DNA from: an uncultured Paracoccaceae bacterium
Lineage (GTDB): Bacteria > Pseudomonadota > Alphaproteobacteria > Rhodobacterales > Rhodobacteraceae
Assembly: GCA_947499715.1 (NCBI GenBank)
Contig: CANMPL010000003.1
Location: 1-64,000, forward strand
Direction of reading: 5' to 3'
DNA: 64,000 bases
The notes beneath the pieces are model-generated. The model ran no database searches and was not told where the DNA came from. It saw nothing but the letters and a program-made list of their open reading frames with translations. This document shows positions 1 through 8,498 of this stretch, piece by piece. The first letter of the stretch is position 1. Every line of letters begins with the position of its first letter. Both the position numbers and the translations under genes were made by a program.

Positions 1-44
1 ACTCCCTCGCAAAAATACAAGGGCTGGAATCGCAGATCAAAAAC

Positions 45-556
45 TCAAGGGGAAGGTCGGGTCAAAACACCGCTTACAACAAACTCCGAGCATTCTCTGT
101 ATATCTTTGCAGCAAGCGACTGATACTGATCGCAATGATCAGTCAACTCCTCAAAAAAGGCACCTACAAAGTGCTTGGAAAAAACGTCGCTGATTTCGCA
201 GTTTATTGACTTCCAGCTGGCGTCCTTCTTGCCGCGAAGCCAAAGGTAAGAATCAATCTCATGGGCCGAGAAAAGGACTGAGCAAAGGGTCAGTTCCAGA
301 AAAAAAGCCGAAGACTTTTATGAGCTTGCTGATATTGCGCGATTGAAGCGGAGAATACAGCCTGCTGATATTCAAGTCGAGCGAGCTCAAACATTGGTTC
401 ATCAACGCGATTGACTAGCAGCTTATTCAGCTGATCTAAATCCACAGCTTCATTGTGAGCCGATGCGAAAACCTCCAAGCGTTCAGGATCTTCGCTTAGA
501 CTATTCAAAGCAGCTTTACTACGTGTTAACAGCTCATTGTAATGTGCTACAATCAT
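45..556 (-). pseudogene. Broken hypothetical gene (frameshift in T7 run)
   Basis: The intact-looking 5' part (ATG at 556) gives 88 residues and stops at 290. Directly after a run of seven T (seven A on the plus strand, 300-306) the next frame continues without a stop to a TGA at 45-47, giving protein-like sequence (for example ELTDHCDQYQSL). One extra T would join the two parts into about 170 residues. I read this as one gene broken by a 1-nt deletion, a homopolymer-switched gene, or a sequencing error. I recognise no family; the sequence is polar and probably helical. The surrounding DNA is visibly more AT-rich than the core genome to the right, as expected for accessory DNA. Confidence 0.5.
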
Positions 557-820
557 ACCTACCCCAAGCTAATCCTAGGGTTGAACTTGCAGGTGTTCGC
601 AGCGGTAGGCAACACCAATGCTAAAACTACCAACTAATTTCTGCTTCGTCCCACTATGGGTTGATTTCGCCAAATCAAATTTTTCGGGCGCAGCCAATGG
701 TTGCTATGCGGGCTGCAAGCGCAGCAATGAGACGGCGTGTTGAATGTCGGCTGCGGGCCGGACATCCCTTGTGCAGTTTATTCACTTGCGCCAAATGTTG
801 AACAACCTAACCTGCCCGCT

Positions 821-1126
821 ATGGAATACATCTACCCTATACACTTCATTGACCACGATGAGTGGTTGGACAGTGGATACGAACCAAAGCTGGCGCAAGG
901 TGACGTTGTTTCTCGCGATGGTGAGTTCCTCGAGATTTGGCGAGTCGTTGATTACGATCAAGAGGACGAATACTCAAGCGGGCGAATAGAATTCATCGTG
1001 GATGGAGAAAGCACCGTCAAATTCAAAGAAGGCTTTGCAGCGCCAAATATCAGAACCAGCCGTGGTTTTGCATTGTCGCAACTCACTCGGACGATCAGGT
1101 TGTGGCACGAAGAGCAGCCAGCTTGA
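821..1126 (+). CDS. Hypothetical protein (uncertain)
   Basis: This is an open frame of about 101 residues from the in-frame ATG at 821; the same frame is open from 737. The protein is acidic and rich in aromatic residues (DHDEWLDSGYEP, EIWRVVDYDQEDEY), which looks more like a real small protein than random reading. No clear ribosome-binding site precedes either start, and I recognise no family. It lies between the broken gene at the left edge and the insertion sequence, in DNA that looks decayed. It may be a gene remnant. Confidence 0.35.
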   Translation: MEYIYPIHFIDHDEWLDSGYEPKLAQGDVVSRDGEFLEIWRVVDYDQEDEYSSGRIEFIVDGESTVKFKEGFAAPNIRTSRGFALSQLTRTIRLWHEEQPA

Positions 1127-1283
1127 GGGCGAAGATGCACATCGGCTATGTTCAGACCGCTGCGCAACGACGCGCGCAATGTCCGCTATTGGAAAGCTGC
1201 AATGTAGAACCACCGATCAAACCAACGACCGGTTAGGGCCGACCTCCGGTCCCAATACCCAAAGGTGAATGTAAGTTTCGAGC

Positions 1284-1296
1284 TGACCTGCTCCCC
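1284..1296 (+). repeat. IS left terminal inverted repeat
   Basis: TGACCTGCTCCCC, preceded by the target duplication GAGC (1280-1283). Confidence 0.93.
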
Positions 1297-1345
1297 TGAA
1301 TTGTCCGGTGTTTAGAGTTAGCCTGTTCTCCAACTGAGGAGACAG

Positions 1346-1615
1346 ATGATGAAGAGAAGCCGTTTTAGCGAAGAACGGATAATCGGGATATTGAAGGAGC
1401 ATCAGGCGGGCGCGACAGCTGCGGATCTGTGCCGCAAGCTTGGCGTCAGCGATGCGACCTTTTACAAGTGGCGGTCCAAGTATGGTGGCATGGAAGTATC
1501 TGATGCGAAGAAGCTGAAAGCGCTTGAAGCTGAGAATGCCAAGCTAAAGAAGCTGCTGGCCGAACAGATGATGGATGTCTCGACGCTTAAAGAGATGCTG
1601 GGAAAAAACTTTTGA
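1346..1615 (+). CDS. IS3-family transposase OrfA (DNA-binding subunit)
   Basis: The product is 89 residues. The N-terminal half is the HTH_Tnp_1-type helix-turn-helix ([17 protein letters not shown], then [12 protein letters not shown]), which binds the element ends. The C-terminal third is a leucine-zipper-like helix ([19 protein letters not shown]) that mediates OrfA/OrfAB pairing in this family. A strong GAGGAG lies upstream of the doublet ATGATG; the first ATG is taken as the start. The frame ends in TGA at 1613-1615, overlapping orfB. In IS3 elements OrfA alone regulates transposition and the OrfAB fusion is the transposase. Confidence 0.93.
   Translation: MMKRSRFSEERIIGILKEHQAGATAADLCRKLGVSDATFYKWRSKYGGMEVSDAKKLKALEAENAKLKKLLAEQMMDVSTLKEMLGKNF
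1603..1609 (+). promoter_or_regulatory. Programmed -1 frameshift heptamer A AAA AAC
   Basis: The heptamer is phased as A AAA AAC in the orfA frame, four nucleotides before the orfA stop. A -1 slip there enters the orfB frame, which has no stop between this site and 1612. This is the classical IS3-family layout for making OrfAB. Confidence 0.75.
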
Positions 1616-2463
1616 AGCCCGGTTCAAGGCGACGTGCTGTGGATTGGGCCATGATAGAGAAGCGATACAACCAAAAGCGCGCCTGCGCCTTGGCCGGAAT
1701 TGATCCGCGTGTCTATCGGCGCGCGCCGAAGCGTTCTGAGGACACCGAGCTGCGTGGACGGCTGAAGGAACTGTCATCTGAGCGCAGGCGGTTTGGATAT
1801 CGGCGGCTGCACATATTGCTAAAGCGCGAAGGCTGGCATGTGAACTGGAAGAAGCTGTACCGGATCTACCGCGAAGAAGGGTTAACCGTTCGTAAACGCG
1901 GCGGTCGCAAGCGCGCAGTGGGCACCAGAACGCCCATGGCAATCCCGCAAGGTCCAAACCAGCGATGGTCGCTGGACTTCGTCTCAGACAGTTTGTCGTG
2001 TGGACGCCGGTTCCGCATCCTGAATGTGATCGACGACTTCAGCCGGGAATGTTTGGCCGCTGTTGTAGATACGTCTTTGTCGGGCGAACGTGTCGCGCGG
2101 GAGCTGGATCGGATTGCGGAAATGCGGGGGTATCCCTGCATGGTGGTCAGCGATAACGGCACCGAACTGACCAGTAATGCCATCCTGAAATGGCAGGAGG
2201 ACCGCAAAGTCGATTGGCACTACATCGCACCTGGCAAACCGATGCAGAACGGGTTCGTGGAAAGCTTCAATGGCCGGATGCGAGATGAATGTCTGAACGA
2301 ACATCTGTTCGACAACCTGCGCCATGCCCGCAATTTAGTGGCGGCATGGCGCATCGACTTCAACCACCACCGGCCTCACTCCAGCCTCGCTGGTCTGACG
2401 CCACACGAATATGCTAACCGGTCAAACGAAGACCAAAACCCGAACAGAGCTAACCTAAATTAG
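1612..2463 (+). CDS. IS3-family transposase OrfB (DDE integrase domain)
   Basis: The product is 283 residues if counted from the TTG at 1612. It is more likely made as an OrfAB fusion by -1 frameshifting, since its frame is open back through the slippery site. It has an HTH_21-like region (residues about 45-100) and an rve integrase core. The catalytic triad is complete: D122 (SLDFVSD), D181 (VVSDNGTE) and E217 ([10 protein letters not shown]), with the 35-residue D-E spacing of the IS3 family. The C-terminal [17 protein letters not shown] is the usual family ending. No damage is visible. Confidence 0.93.
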   Translation: MKPGSRRRAVDWAMIEKRYNQKRACALAGIDPRVYRRAPKRSEDTELRGRLKELSSERRRFGYRRLHILLKREGWHVNWKKLYRIYREEGLTVRKRGGRKRAVGTRTPMAIPQGPNQRWSLDFVSDSLSCGRRFRILNVIDDFSRECLAAVVDTSLSGERVARELDRIAEMRGYPCMVVSDNGTELTSNAILKWQEDRKVDWHYIAPGKPMQNGFVESFNGRMRDECLNEHLFDNLRHARNLVAAWRIDFNHHRPHSSLAGLTPHEYANRSNEDQNPNRANLN

Positions 2464-2473
2464 CGGACTCAAT

Positions 2474-2486
2474 GGGGAGCAGGTCA
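2474..2486 (-). repeat. IS right terminal inverted repeat
   Basis: GGGGAGCAGGTCA, the exact complement of the left end, followed by the second GAGC (2487-2490). Confidence 0.93.
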
Positions 2487-2610
2487 GAGCTTAGCAAGAA
2501 GTGTGATTCTACTGCCACAGCCCGAAATCAGGCTTCCGATAAGCTTCCGGATTTTTTGATCAATTTTTAGCTGCGCGGCGACATCATGCAATCTATTGAT
2601 TTTGCTGATT

Positions 2611-2630
2611 AAATGGTGCCCCACACGGAC
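2611..2630. repeat. Left attachment-site-like copy of the tRNA-Thr 3' end
   Basis: AAATGGTGCC followed by CCACACGGAC matches 10904-10924, which covers the CCA end and acceptor/T arm of tRNA-Thr, except that it has four C where the tRNA copy has five. It lies about 60 bp outside a pair of CGTACCCCCA boxes. I infer the distal att core of the island. Confidence 0.65.
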
Positions 2631-2687
2631 CCACGTTTGGCCCTTAAGTGGATGATTTAAATCCATTATCCATAAAATCGCGTCAAC

Positions 2688-2709
2688 CGTACCCCCAATC
2701 GTACCCCCA
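2688..2709. repeat. Two CGTACCCCCA boxes (putative integrase arm sites, left)
   Basis: Perfect 10-mers lie at 2688-2697 and 2700-2709, in direct orientation and 12 bp apart. The same 10-mer recurs three times next to the border integrase at 10744-10807. Repeats placed at both ends of an island fit arm-type integrase binding sites. Confidence 0.55.
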
Positions 2710-2731
2710 ACCTCAATCGCATAGCCTATTT

Positions 2732-3277
2732 TTAACGACGAATGGATCGGCGAAGTCCATCTCTCAGAACTTGATCTTCGATTGAATCAAGCGCGACTTC
2801 CAGATCGGCCAACAACTGTTGAAGCTCTTGGTTTTCGGCTTCCAGCTCCTGCATCTCAAGTTCCAGCCTGTCATAATTCGCTTGAAGCAAATCAAAATCA
2901 TCATTCAGCGCATTGTGATCATCTACCAAAGAATTGTGCCGCCTGAGCAGATCGTTGTACTCGTCTGCCAGCATGTTTCGTTCGTCCAGCAGGTCGTTGT
3001 AGTTCCGCACAAGCACATTGTGATCGTTCAGCAAGAAGTTGTAGTCATTCACGCAGGACGTGACATTCGACTTACACGTAAAGCCTTCATAGTCGCATTG
3101 ATAGCGGTCGAAACACTGAGCATCATTACTGACGCATTTGCCCTGACTGCTACACACCATATCGCCATACCCAAGGCACGCGCCGCGATCTCCGATGCCA
3201 CAAGTGAAACTTTGGGCGTGAACGGGGGCCGATAGGCTTGCCCCTATCACAATGCCCGCAATGAGATTACGCAGCAT
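2732..3277 (-). CDS. Secreted Cys-rich coiled-coil protein, unknown function
   Basis: From the ATG at 3277 (MLRNLIAGIV) the product is 181 residues. A hydrophobic signal peptide ends at PVHA-QS. It is followed by a short module of about 45 residues with seven cysteines (spacings include CGIGDRGAC, CDYEGFTC and CKSNVTSC), which would form disulfides in the periplasm or outside the cell. The rest, from about residue 70, is a long helix with recurring N-x-L-x-x-x-x-N patterning (YNDLL, HNSLV, HNALN), then ELEAENQELQQLL, a typical coiled coil. The start overlaps the last 11 nt of the upstream restriction-modification gene, so translation is probably coupled. I recognise no named family. In the same frame the ORF is open up to 3292. 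Confidence 0.7.
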   Translation of the reverse strand: MLRNLIAGIVIGASLSAPVHAQSFTCGIGDRGACLGYGDMVCSSQGKCVSNDAQCFDRYQCDYEGFTCKSNVTSCVNDYNFLLNDHNVLVRNYNDLLDERNMLADEYNDLLRRHNSLVDDHNALNDDFDLLQANYDRLELEMQELEAENQELQQLLADLEVALDSIEDQVLRDGLRRSIRR

Positions 3278-6200
3278 AGCGGCCATCGGCAATCAGTTCG
3301 ATGTGGCCCATGTCGGCGAGACTTTCCAGCAAGGGTTCCACTTTGTTGGCCTTCGTGCGGGCAAAGCAGCGAGCGATTTCGGCGGGGGAGGCCTCGCCCA
3401 GTTCGGACAACACTTCGCGCACGGCGGCGAATTGGGCGGGCATGGCTTTGGGCCACGGGGCCTTTTCGACCTTTGCCACGACGCCAAGGTCCATATCGGC
3501 GGTCTTGCCTTTGGCGGCCTGCGCACCGGTTGGGTTTTGGTAGTCGGGGCGGAGCCAGCGGATATGGCCCCGCGCCTCTTCCTCGGCGCGGGTTTTGTTG
3601 AGCGCGACAAGGCGGAGCAGGATTTCTTCGTCGGGCAAATCCGCAGGCCAGCCGTAGGCATCGGCGACGGCGGCGTCGATCTGGTCATGCAGATCGCGCA
3701 GGATGCCGATCAGGCCTTGCTCATAAATCTCTTTGTCCTTGCCGGTGAGGTCCTCCCCCGCGCGGAGCTTTTCGAGCACGTTATACATCTGCGTCAGCGT
3801 CAGCTTGGGGTGAGAGGCCTGCTGGCGCTTGCGATGGGCGTCGAGGTCTTCGCCGAGTTGGCGGAGATGGGTGCGTTGGGAGTCGGTGAGGTCTGGGAAG
3901 GGGAATTTATTGAAGCAATTCGTATGATTATACCGCACATTTCCTTTATACACGCCCAGCGAACTAGAGGTTGCTTCAAACCAGGCCAAATGGATATTGG
4001 AGGACAATACGCTCAGGTAGGACGTGTCAGGCGAAGTGACTACGACAATTTCACTTTCGGGGATCGAATGACCCGGAAGCTGTTGAAAAACGCGATGCTT
4101 TGCTGTTCGCAACGTAGCAATAACTGTTGGCAATCCGACTAAGGCGTTTCTAAGGTTTTCATTGGTTCGACCGTACCAAAACCAATTTTCTCGCCGCCAT
4201 GGCTCATTGTTAGCGTCGCGTTCCGGCTTAACATGATCAAGTAAGTGTTGGAAAAGATTGGGATATTCAAACGAGAGCATTCTTCCATCAAGTGGATAAG
4301 CGTCTATCGCAAATACATCTTTCGAATGTTGTGCAAGGGACCTGCTGGTAAAATATGGTTTGACTGCTTCATGCCCTTCTAGAGGAAGTGGATACACAAG
4401 TTCTTCCGCAGCTTCCCTAGCGACAATGAATCCCTGACCATGAAGAGCGAAACCTTTATGAGCAAGCATGGAATTGGAGGCGAGCGATTTTGCACTAGCA
4501 ACATCCGCTCCAATCTGAAGATTTGGATATAGCTTCCCCATCTGAAGCTTGAAGGTTACTTCCCGACCATCAGCCTCGCTTTTTTCGTGCTTAGTTTCAG
4601 AAGCTAAAGTGGATAAACGTCCGCTACGGTTACCGACAGCACCAACCGTCATAGCAATTCGCACCGAAGCGCCGTTGGTAGTATCTACCCAAGGGTGATC
4701 AGAAATAGCGTACAAAAGCGAAAGCGGCCGCTTTGGATCATTCATATGAGGTTCAAGCACACGACGGTTAAACGTCATGCTGAGGCTGTTCGTTGTGATC
4801 AGTCCGAACCGCCGCGTCCCCTTCCCCGTCTTCGCATTCCACCCCCGCGCCGCCAGCGCAGCTTTCTCCCACCAGAACATCACAAGGTCCGCGCTTTGCG
4901 GCATCTTGGGGTAGGCTTTCCACAGCGCCTCGGCGTAGCCATCGCCCAAGCTATCCCGCAGCCGTGACGCCCCAATAAAAGGCGGATTGCCCACGATAAA
5001 TTCCGCCTCGGGCCATTTCGTCGCGCGCGGTTTCGCATAATCATAGACCGCGATGCGCGCGTCCGGGTCGGGCACTTCCTCGCCCGTCACATTATGCCGG
5101 ATCGTGCTGATCCCGTCCCAGCGCGTCACCGGTTTGCCCTCCGCGTCCAGTCGGGGCGTGCGCCCCTCCCATTCCAGCACCGCGTCGCCGTTGCGGATGT
5201 TCTTGAAGTCGCGCAGCACAGGTTCGGACGGGGCCGCCTGTCCGTGGGTGCGGAAATGCCATTGCAGGTAGCCGATCCACAGCACAAGCTCGGCCACATT
5301 GGCGGCCCAAGGGTTCAGCTCGATCCCCAAGAATTGGTGCGGGTCCACGGTGATAAAGCTGGTCTGCGTCTCGCCCAGATCGTCCAGCAGCGCGGTTACT
5401 TCGCCCTCAAGCCGCTTCATCATCTCAAGCGCGACATAGAGGAAGTTGCCCGACCCGCAGGCCGGGTCCAGCACGCGGATTTCGCACAGCTTGGCGTGGA
5501 AGTCCTTGACCAGTTTGCGCGCGTCTTCGTCTTTGCCATCCTGCGTCAGACGTTGCACAGCCGTCTGCACATCGCGCCAATCATCACGCAACGGCTCCAT
5601 AATCGTCGGCGTCACAAGCCGTTCGACATAGGCGCGCGGCGTGTAGTGCGCGCCCAGCTTGTGACGCTGGCGTTTGTCCAGCGCGCGTTCAAGCAAAGTG
5701 CCGAAAATGGCAGGTTCAACTTGTCGCCAATCGGCTTCCGCCGCCTCGATCAACAGCCCAAGTTGTAGGTTGTCGAGTGGCAGCGCATCCGCCTCTTTGA
5801 ATAAGCCACCATTGAATCGCTTAAGGTCTTGCATCAGCACTTGGCTAAAGCCGCCCGTGTCCATCGTTTCCCACAACCCCTGCAAGGACGGTTGCGCATG
5901 TTCAGGGTGGCCGCGCAGTTTTTTCAGCAGTTTGGTAAAGCTTTCGCGCGGGATCAGGTCCACGTCTTCGGCAAACATGGAAAACAGGCAACGCATCAGG
6001 AAACGGGCCACGGCTTCGCTGTCATGCCCCTGCCCTTCGAAGCTCTTGCCAAGTTCTGCCAAATGCGTGGCGATCTCGCGTGTGACGTTCGCGGACCGCA
6101 GCGATGGATCAAGGCTAAGCGGGTCCGTCCAGATCGTGCGCAGCAGGTCACGCGTTTCTTCTTCCCGTAGGTCTTCAAGGTTGATGCGATAACGGTTGCC

Positions 6201-6731
6201 ATCAGGGAACTGGTTGTAACCCTGCCCCTGCCCTGAGAAATCCGCGTAAAGCTCGATGACGTGGCCCACGTCCACGATCATCAGGAACGGTGGCCAGCCA
6301 TCTTCTTTGGCCACCGCGCGCGCATAGTTGTCCGCTTGGTTGCGCGCCTTCATCATGGTGTCGTCGAACTTGGACGTGCCGCGCTTGCCGTGCCCCGATT
6401 GCTTGGGCGTGTCCTTTTCAAGGAACAGTTCGAGGGTGTCCTTGTCCTTGGCATCGGGTGAGACGAATTGCTTTGCTTCAAGGATAAAGTGACCTTTTTT
6501 ATAAAGATCAATCCGGCGGTTTTTCTTGCGGCCCGTGTGCGTTTCCGTAACGGGACGTTCAAAACGGTAGTCCAGAAAGTCGCCATCCTTGTCGGATACG
6601 TTGGGTCGCGGCACACCTAAAAGGTCAGTTAGTTCAATCGCAAATGACTGTGCGGTGGCCATTTCACTCCCACCCGAGCCAAGCCACCGCTCAATGAAGC
6701 TATCAATGTCCACGAAAACACTCTCATACAA
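3267..6731 (-). CDS. MmeI-like (type IIL) restriction-modification enzyme
   Basis: The product is 1154 residues from a TTG at 6731; a GTG at 6713 or ATG at 6662 is possible, but the FIERW...SFAIELTDLLGV segment is family-typical and argues against 6662. A PD-(D/E)xK nuclease motif is visible as D75 (RRIDLYKKG) and E85-A-K87. A long helical linker follows, then the adenine methyltransferase core with AdoMet motif I DPACGSGN near residue 422 and catalytic NPPF near 580. The target-recognition region lies after that, with a helical C-terminus. In this family one chain both cuts and methylates one strand of an asymmetric site. DNA for residues about 660-935 (roughly 3930-4750) is clearly more AT-rich than both flanks, suggesting a swapped recognition domain. 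The neighbours are a coupled coiled-coil gene and an integrase. Confidence 0.85.
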   Translation of the reverse strand: MYESVFVDIDSFIERWLGSGGSEMATAQSFAIELTDLLGVPRPNVSDKDGDFLDYRFERPVTETHTGRKKNRRIDLYKKGHFILEAKQFVSPDAKDKDTLELFLEKDTPKQSGHGKRGTSKFDDTMMKARNQADNYARAVAKEDGWPPFLMIVDVGHVIELYADFSGQGQGYNQFPDGNRYRINLEDLREEETRDLLRTIWTDPLSLDPSLRSANVTREIATHLAELGKSFEGQGHDSEAVARFLMRCLFSMFAEDVDLIPRESFTKLLKKLRGHPEHAQPSLQGLWETMDTGGFSQVLMQDLKRFNGGLFKEADALPLDNLQLGLLIEAAEADWRQVEPAIFGTLLERALDKRQRHKLGAHYTPRAYVERLVTPTIMEPLRDDWRDVQTAVQRLTQDGKDEDARKLVKDFHAKLCEIRVLDPACGSGNFLYVALEMMKRLEGEVTALLDDLGETQTSFITVDPHQFLGIELNPWAANVAELVLWIGYLQWHFRTHGQAAPSEPVLRDFKNIRNGDAVLEWEGRTPRLDAEGKPVTRWDGISTIRHNVTGEEVPDPDARIAVYDYAKPRATKWPEAEFIVGNPPFIGASRLRDSLGDGYAEALWKAYPKMPQSADLVMFWWEKAALAARGWNAKTGKGTRRFGLITTNSLSMTFNRRVLEPHMNDPKRPLSLLYAISDHPWVDTTNGASVRIAMTVGAVGNRSGRLSTLASETKHEKSEADGREVTFKLQMGKLYPNLQIGADVASAKSLASNSMLAHKGFALHGQGFIVAREAAEELVYPLPLEGHEAVKPYFTSRSLAQHSKDVFAIDAYPLDGRMLSFEYPNLFQHLLDHVKPERDANNEPWRRENWFWYGRTNENLRNALVGLPTVIATLRTAKHRVFQQLPGHSIPESEIVVVTSPDTSYLSVLSSNIHLAWFEATSSSLGVYKGNVRYNHTNCFNKFPFPDLTDSQRTHLRQLGEDLDAHRKRQQASHPKLTLTQMYNVLEKLRAGEDLTGKDKEIYEQGLIGILRDLHDQIDAAVADAYGWPADLPDEEILLRLVALNKTRAEEEARGHIRWLRPDYQNPTGAQAAKGKTADMDLGVVAKVEKAPWPKAMPAQFAAVREVLSELGEASPAEIARCFARTKANKVEPLLESLADMGHIELIADGRYAA

Positions 6732-6767
6732 TCCAGAGTTTCATTGAGCCATGTTATTGGGGGGCAT

Positions 6768-7787
6768 TCAATCGCTTTTCTTCCTCATATATGCAGCCTG
6801 CTCTTCCAGCGACACGTGGCAATACGCGCTAACCGTCGTGATCACACTGGAATGCCCGATGTTTTGCGAAAAGGCCTTAAAACCAGCCCGCGTTGGGAAC
6901 GCTGTGTCTGCCCATTTCACCAAAGTCGCGCGGAAAGCATGTGGTGTGAATGGCGGTAGATCAGCACGGATGAATGCCTCTTTGATGGCCTTGCGAATTG
7001 CGTTGGCGTTTTTGTAGATTTCTCGCTGGAAGCCGATCACCTTGAGAACGCCATCGACTTGGCCTGTTCTGATTGGTGGGAAAAGGGGATCATCAGGACC
7101 AAACAGCTTGTCTTGCCGTAAGAACGAAACCCAGCTCTTGAAGCATTCAAGATACTCTTCATCGACAGGCAAGAAAAATGTGGTAATCGATTTACTGTTC
7201 TTCGTCCGTACCTCGCGTGCATCTTGATAAACGCAACCGTCGATCATGTTGAGATGCTTTAGGCGTAGGGATGCCACCGCCCCGTCACGCGCGCCCGTAA
7301 GCAAAAGAAACGCAAAAATAGCCTTGTTGCGGCGTTCCACCTCCGATCCCTCTGGCATGAAGTTGAACGAATGGCGGGCCATTTCCATCGAGGGACATGG
7401 CCTTTCGCGGGCGGTGCTGGCGACCCGTTGTCCCTTGGCGTCCATGTTGAAGTAGTCCGCGTCGGAATGGCGAATGCGGCTTTTATATCCTGATTGATCG
7501 GCTAGCCAAAAGAAGAAGCCTTTGTTGGCGTGCAGGATCGAGCGGATCGTGGATTTCGATAATGGTTTGCCCGTGGTCTTGCTGATTTCGGCGTTGATTT
7601 TGTCTTGAAACTTGTTCACCTGCTCAATGTGAAAGCGCTTAAAGTTAGCGTATTTCGTGCTGGCCTCAAAGCGGAGGATTCCTTCGGCTGCCTTCTGCAC
7701 AGTGTTGGCATCCTTGCGCTTCGCGCGCTTCAAATATTGCAGGTAGCGACGTTTGATACGTTCGTTATCTTCGTTGAATTTCCGCAT
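6768..7787 (-). CDS. Tyrosine recombinase / phage-type integrase
   Basis: The product is 339 residues with an N-terminal SAM-like core-binding domain (about 1-120) and a C-terminal catalytic domain. The catalytic set is complete: R167 (TGARDGAV), Lys in RTKNSKS (196/199), H283-x-x-R286 (PHAFR), H312 (NIGHSS) and nucleophile Y322 (SAYCHVS). GGAG precedes the ATG at 7787. Upstream on the same strand are an HTH/zinc-ribbon gene and an AlpA-like gene, together resembling a small integrase-excisionase module. It is unrelated in sequence to the second integrase at 9551-10741. Which of the two moves the island is not certain; the other one adjoins the tRNA. Confidence 0.9.
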   Translation of the reverse strand: MRKFNEDNERIKRRYLQYLKRAKRKDANTVQKAAEGILRFEASTKYANFKRFHIEQVNKFQDKINAEISKTTGKPLSKSTIRSILHANKGFFFWLADQSGYKSRIRHSDADYFNMDAKGQRVASTARERPCPSMEMARHSFNFMPEGSEVERRNKAIFAFLLLTGARDGAVASLRLKHLNMIDGCVYQDAREVRTKNSKSITTFFLPVDEEYLECFKSWVSFLRQDKLFGPDDPLFPPIRTGQVDGVLKVIGFQREIYKNANAIRKAIKEAFIRADLPPFTPHAFRATLVKWADTAFPTRAGFKAFSQNIGHSSVITTVSAYCHVSLEEQAAYMRKKSD

Positions 7788-7839
7788 GGGAATGCTCCAT
7801 TAGGTTAGTGTCATTTTTAGGGGATGGTGATGGTATCAA

Positions 7840-8265
7840 TTAGGGTTCGCTGTCTGCTTCTTTCGTGATGGTGAATACTGCGGCGAAGGTGTCGACATTG
7901 CGGTTTGCGATCATACGGGTGCAGCCGCTTGCACAGCTTTCGCAAACACCCTTGAGCAAGGACGTACTGGAGGCCATTGGGGTGATTGTTACCGCCATTG
8001 CCCAAGGTTTCCGCCCTGCCCTGCAAGACGGGCAAAAAAGCTGATCTGGTCCTAAAGGGCGCTTTGCAGCTTTGTATCTAGCGCGCAGGTATTCTTGGAT
8101 TGCTGCGCCGGAAATCAGAAAAGGCTTACGTGATGACATGACGACTAAACCGTCTTTGTGCCAGTTACGGATTGTCGCGGGTGTTTTATCCAAAGCCAAA
8201 GCGGCTTCATTGATATCGTAAGTTAGCGCCGCTTTGACGGCCATCGGATTTGCGCGCTTACCCAT
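7840..8265 (-). CDS. HTH and zinc-ribbon protein of the integrase module
   Basis: The product is 141 residues from the ATG at 8265, whose ATGGGTAA overlaps the stop of the AlpA-like gene; this coupling decides the start. Residues about 15-65 form a MerR/excisionase-like helix-turn-helix (YDINEAALALDKTPATIRNWHKDGL). Two Cys pairs (CPSC near 78, CESC near 113, with a further CASGC) suggest a zinc ribbon. It probably binds DNA and may regulate or direct the neighbouring recombinase. That role is inferred from position and fold only. Confidence 0.65.
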   Translation of the reverse strand: MGKRANPMAVKAALTYDINEAALALDKTPATIRNWHKDGLVVMSSRKPFLISGAAIQEYLRARYKAAKRPLGPDQLFCPSCRAGRKPWAMAVTITPMASSTSLLKGVCESCASGCTRMIANRNVDTFAAVFTITKEADSEP

Positions 8266-8464
8266 CGGCTTGCCCCTCAAACAACGCGCGGATGTCGTCG
8301 ACCCTCCAAACGGTCGTTCGTGGGCCGAGTTTTTGCGGTTGAGGAAAGCGCCCGTCTTTGACGCCTTGCCACCACGTCGATTTGGAAACGGGGATCGGGC
8401 CGCACGGTGCTAGGATTTGTGAAAGCCGGACAAGCCCGGTGCTAGGGAAACGATTTTCGTCCAT
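8258..8464 (-). CDS. AlpA-family regulator / excisionase-like protein
   Basis: The product is 68 residues with the AlpA/phage Cox-type winged HTH pattern: RLSQIL, then SKSTWWQGVKDGRFPQPQKLG, then TTVWRVDDIRAL. Members of this family activate integrase genes or direct excision. AAGGA precedes the ATG. The start codon is preceded by an 8-17-8 inverted repeat (8466-8498) that spans the ribosome-binding site, so autoregulation is plausible. Its 3' end overlaps the HTH/zinc-ribbon gene by 8 nt. Confidence 0.85.
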   Translation of the reverse strand: MDENRFPSTGLVRLSQILAPCGPIPVSKSTWWQGVKDGRFPQPQKLGPRTTVWRVDDIRALFEGQADG

Positions 8465-8465
8465 G

Positions 8466-8498
8466 TTGATCAGTCCTTGTTTGAGGAGGTCTGATCAA
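8466..8498. promoter_or_regulatory. Inverted repeat TTGATCAG-N17-CTGATCAA before the alpA-like gene
   Basis: Perfect 8-bp arms at 8466-8473 and 8491-8498 end two bases before the start codon and enclose the ribosome-binding site. I infer an operator for the AlpA-like or HTH protein. Confidence 0.5.

Larger units (their letters stand above)
1284..2486 (+). mobile_element. Complete IS3-family (IS407-group) insertion sequence
   Basis: This is a 1203-bp element. Its ends are perfect 13-bp inverted repeats (TGACCTGCTCCCC at 1284-1296, complement at 2474-2486), with weaker similarity further inward. The flanking bases GAGC at 1280-1283 and 2487-2490 form a 4-bp target duplication, the size typical of the IS407 group. 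Inside are two overlapping transposase frames in the -1 relation with a slippery heptamer at the junction. Both frames and the catalytic residues look intact, so the copy may be active or recently inserted. It sits just outside the tRNA-Thr island. Confidence 0.93.

Noticed and set aside
2484-2666. 60-codon minus-strand frame across the IS edge and left att repeat
   Set aside because: It runs through the insertion boundary and the tRNA-derived repeat, so it cannot be an ancestral gene.
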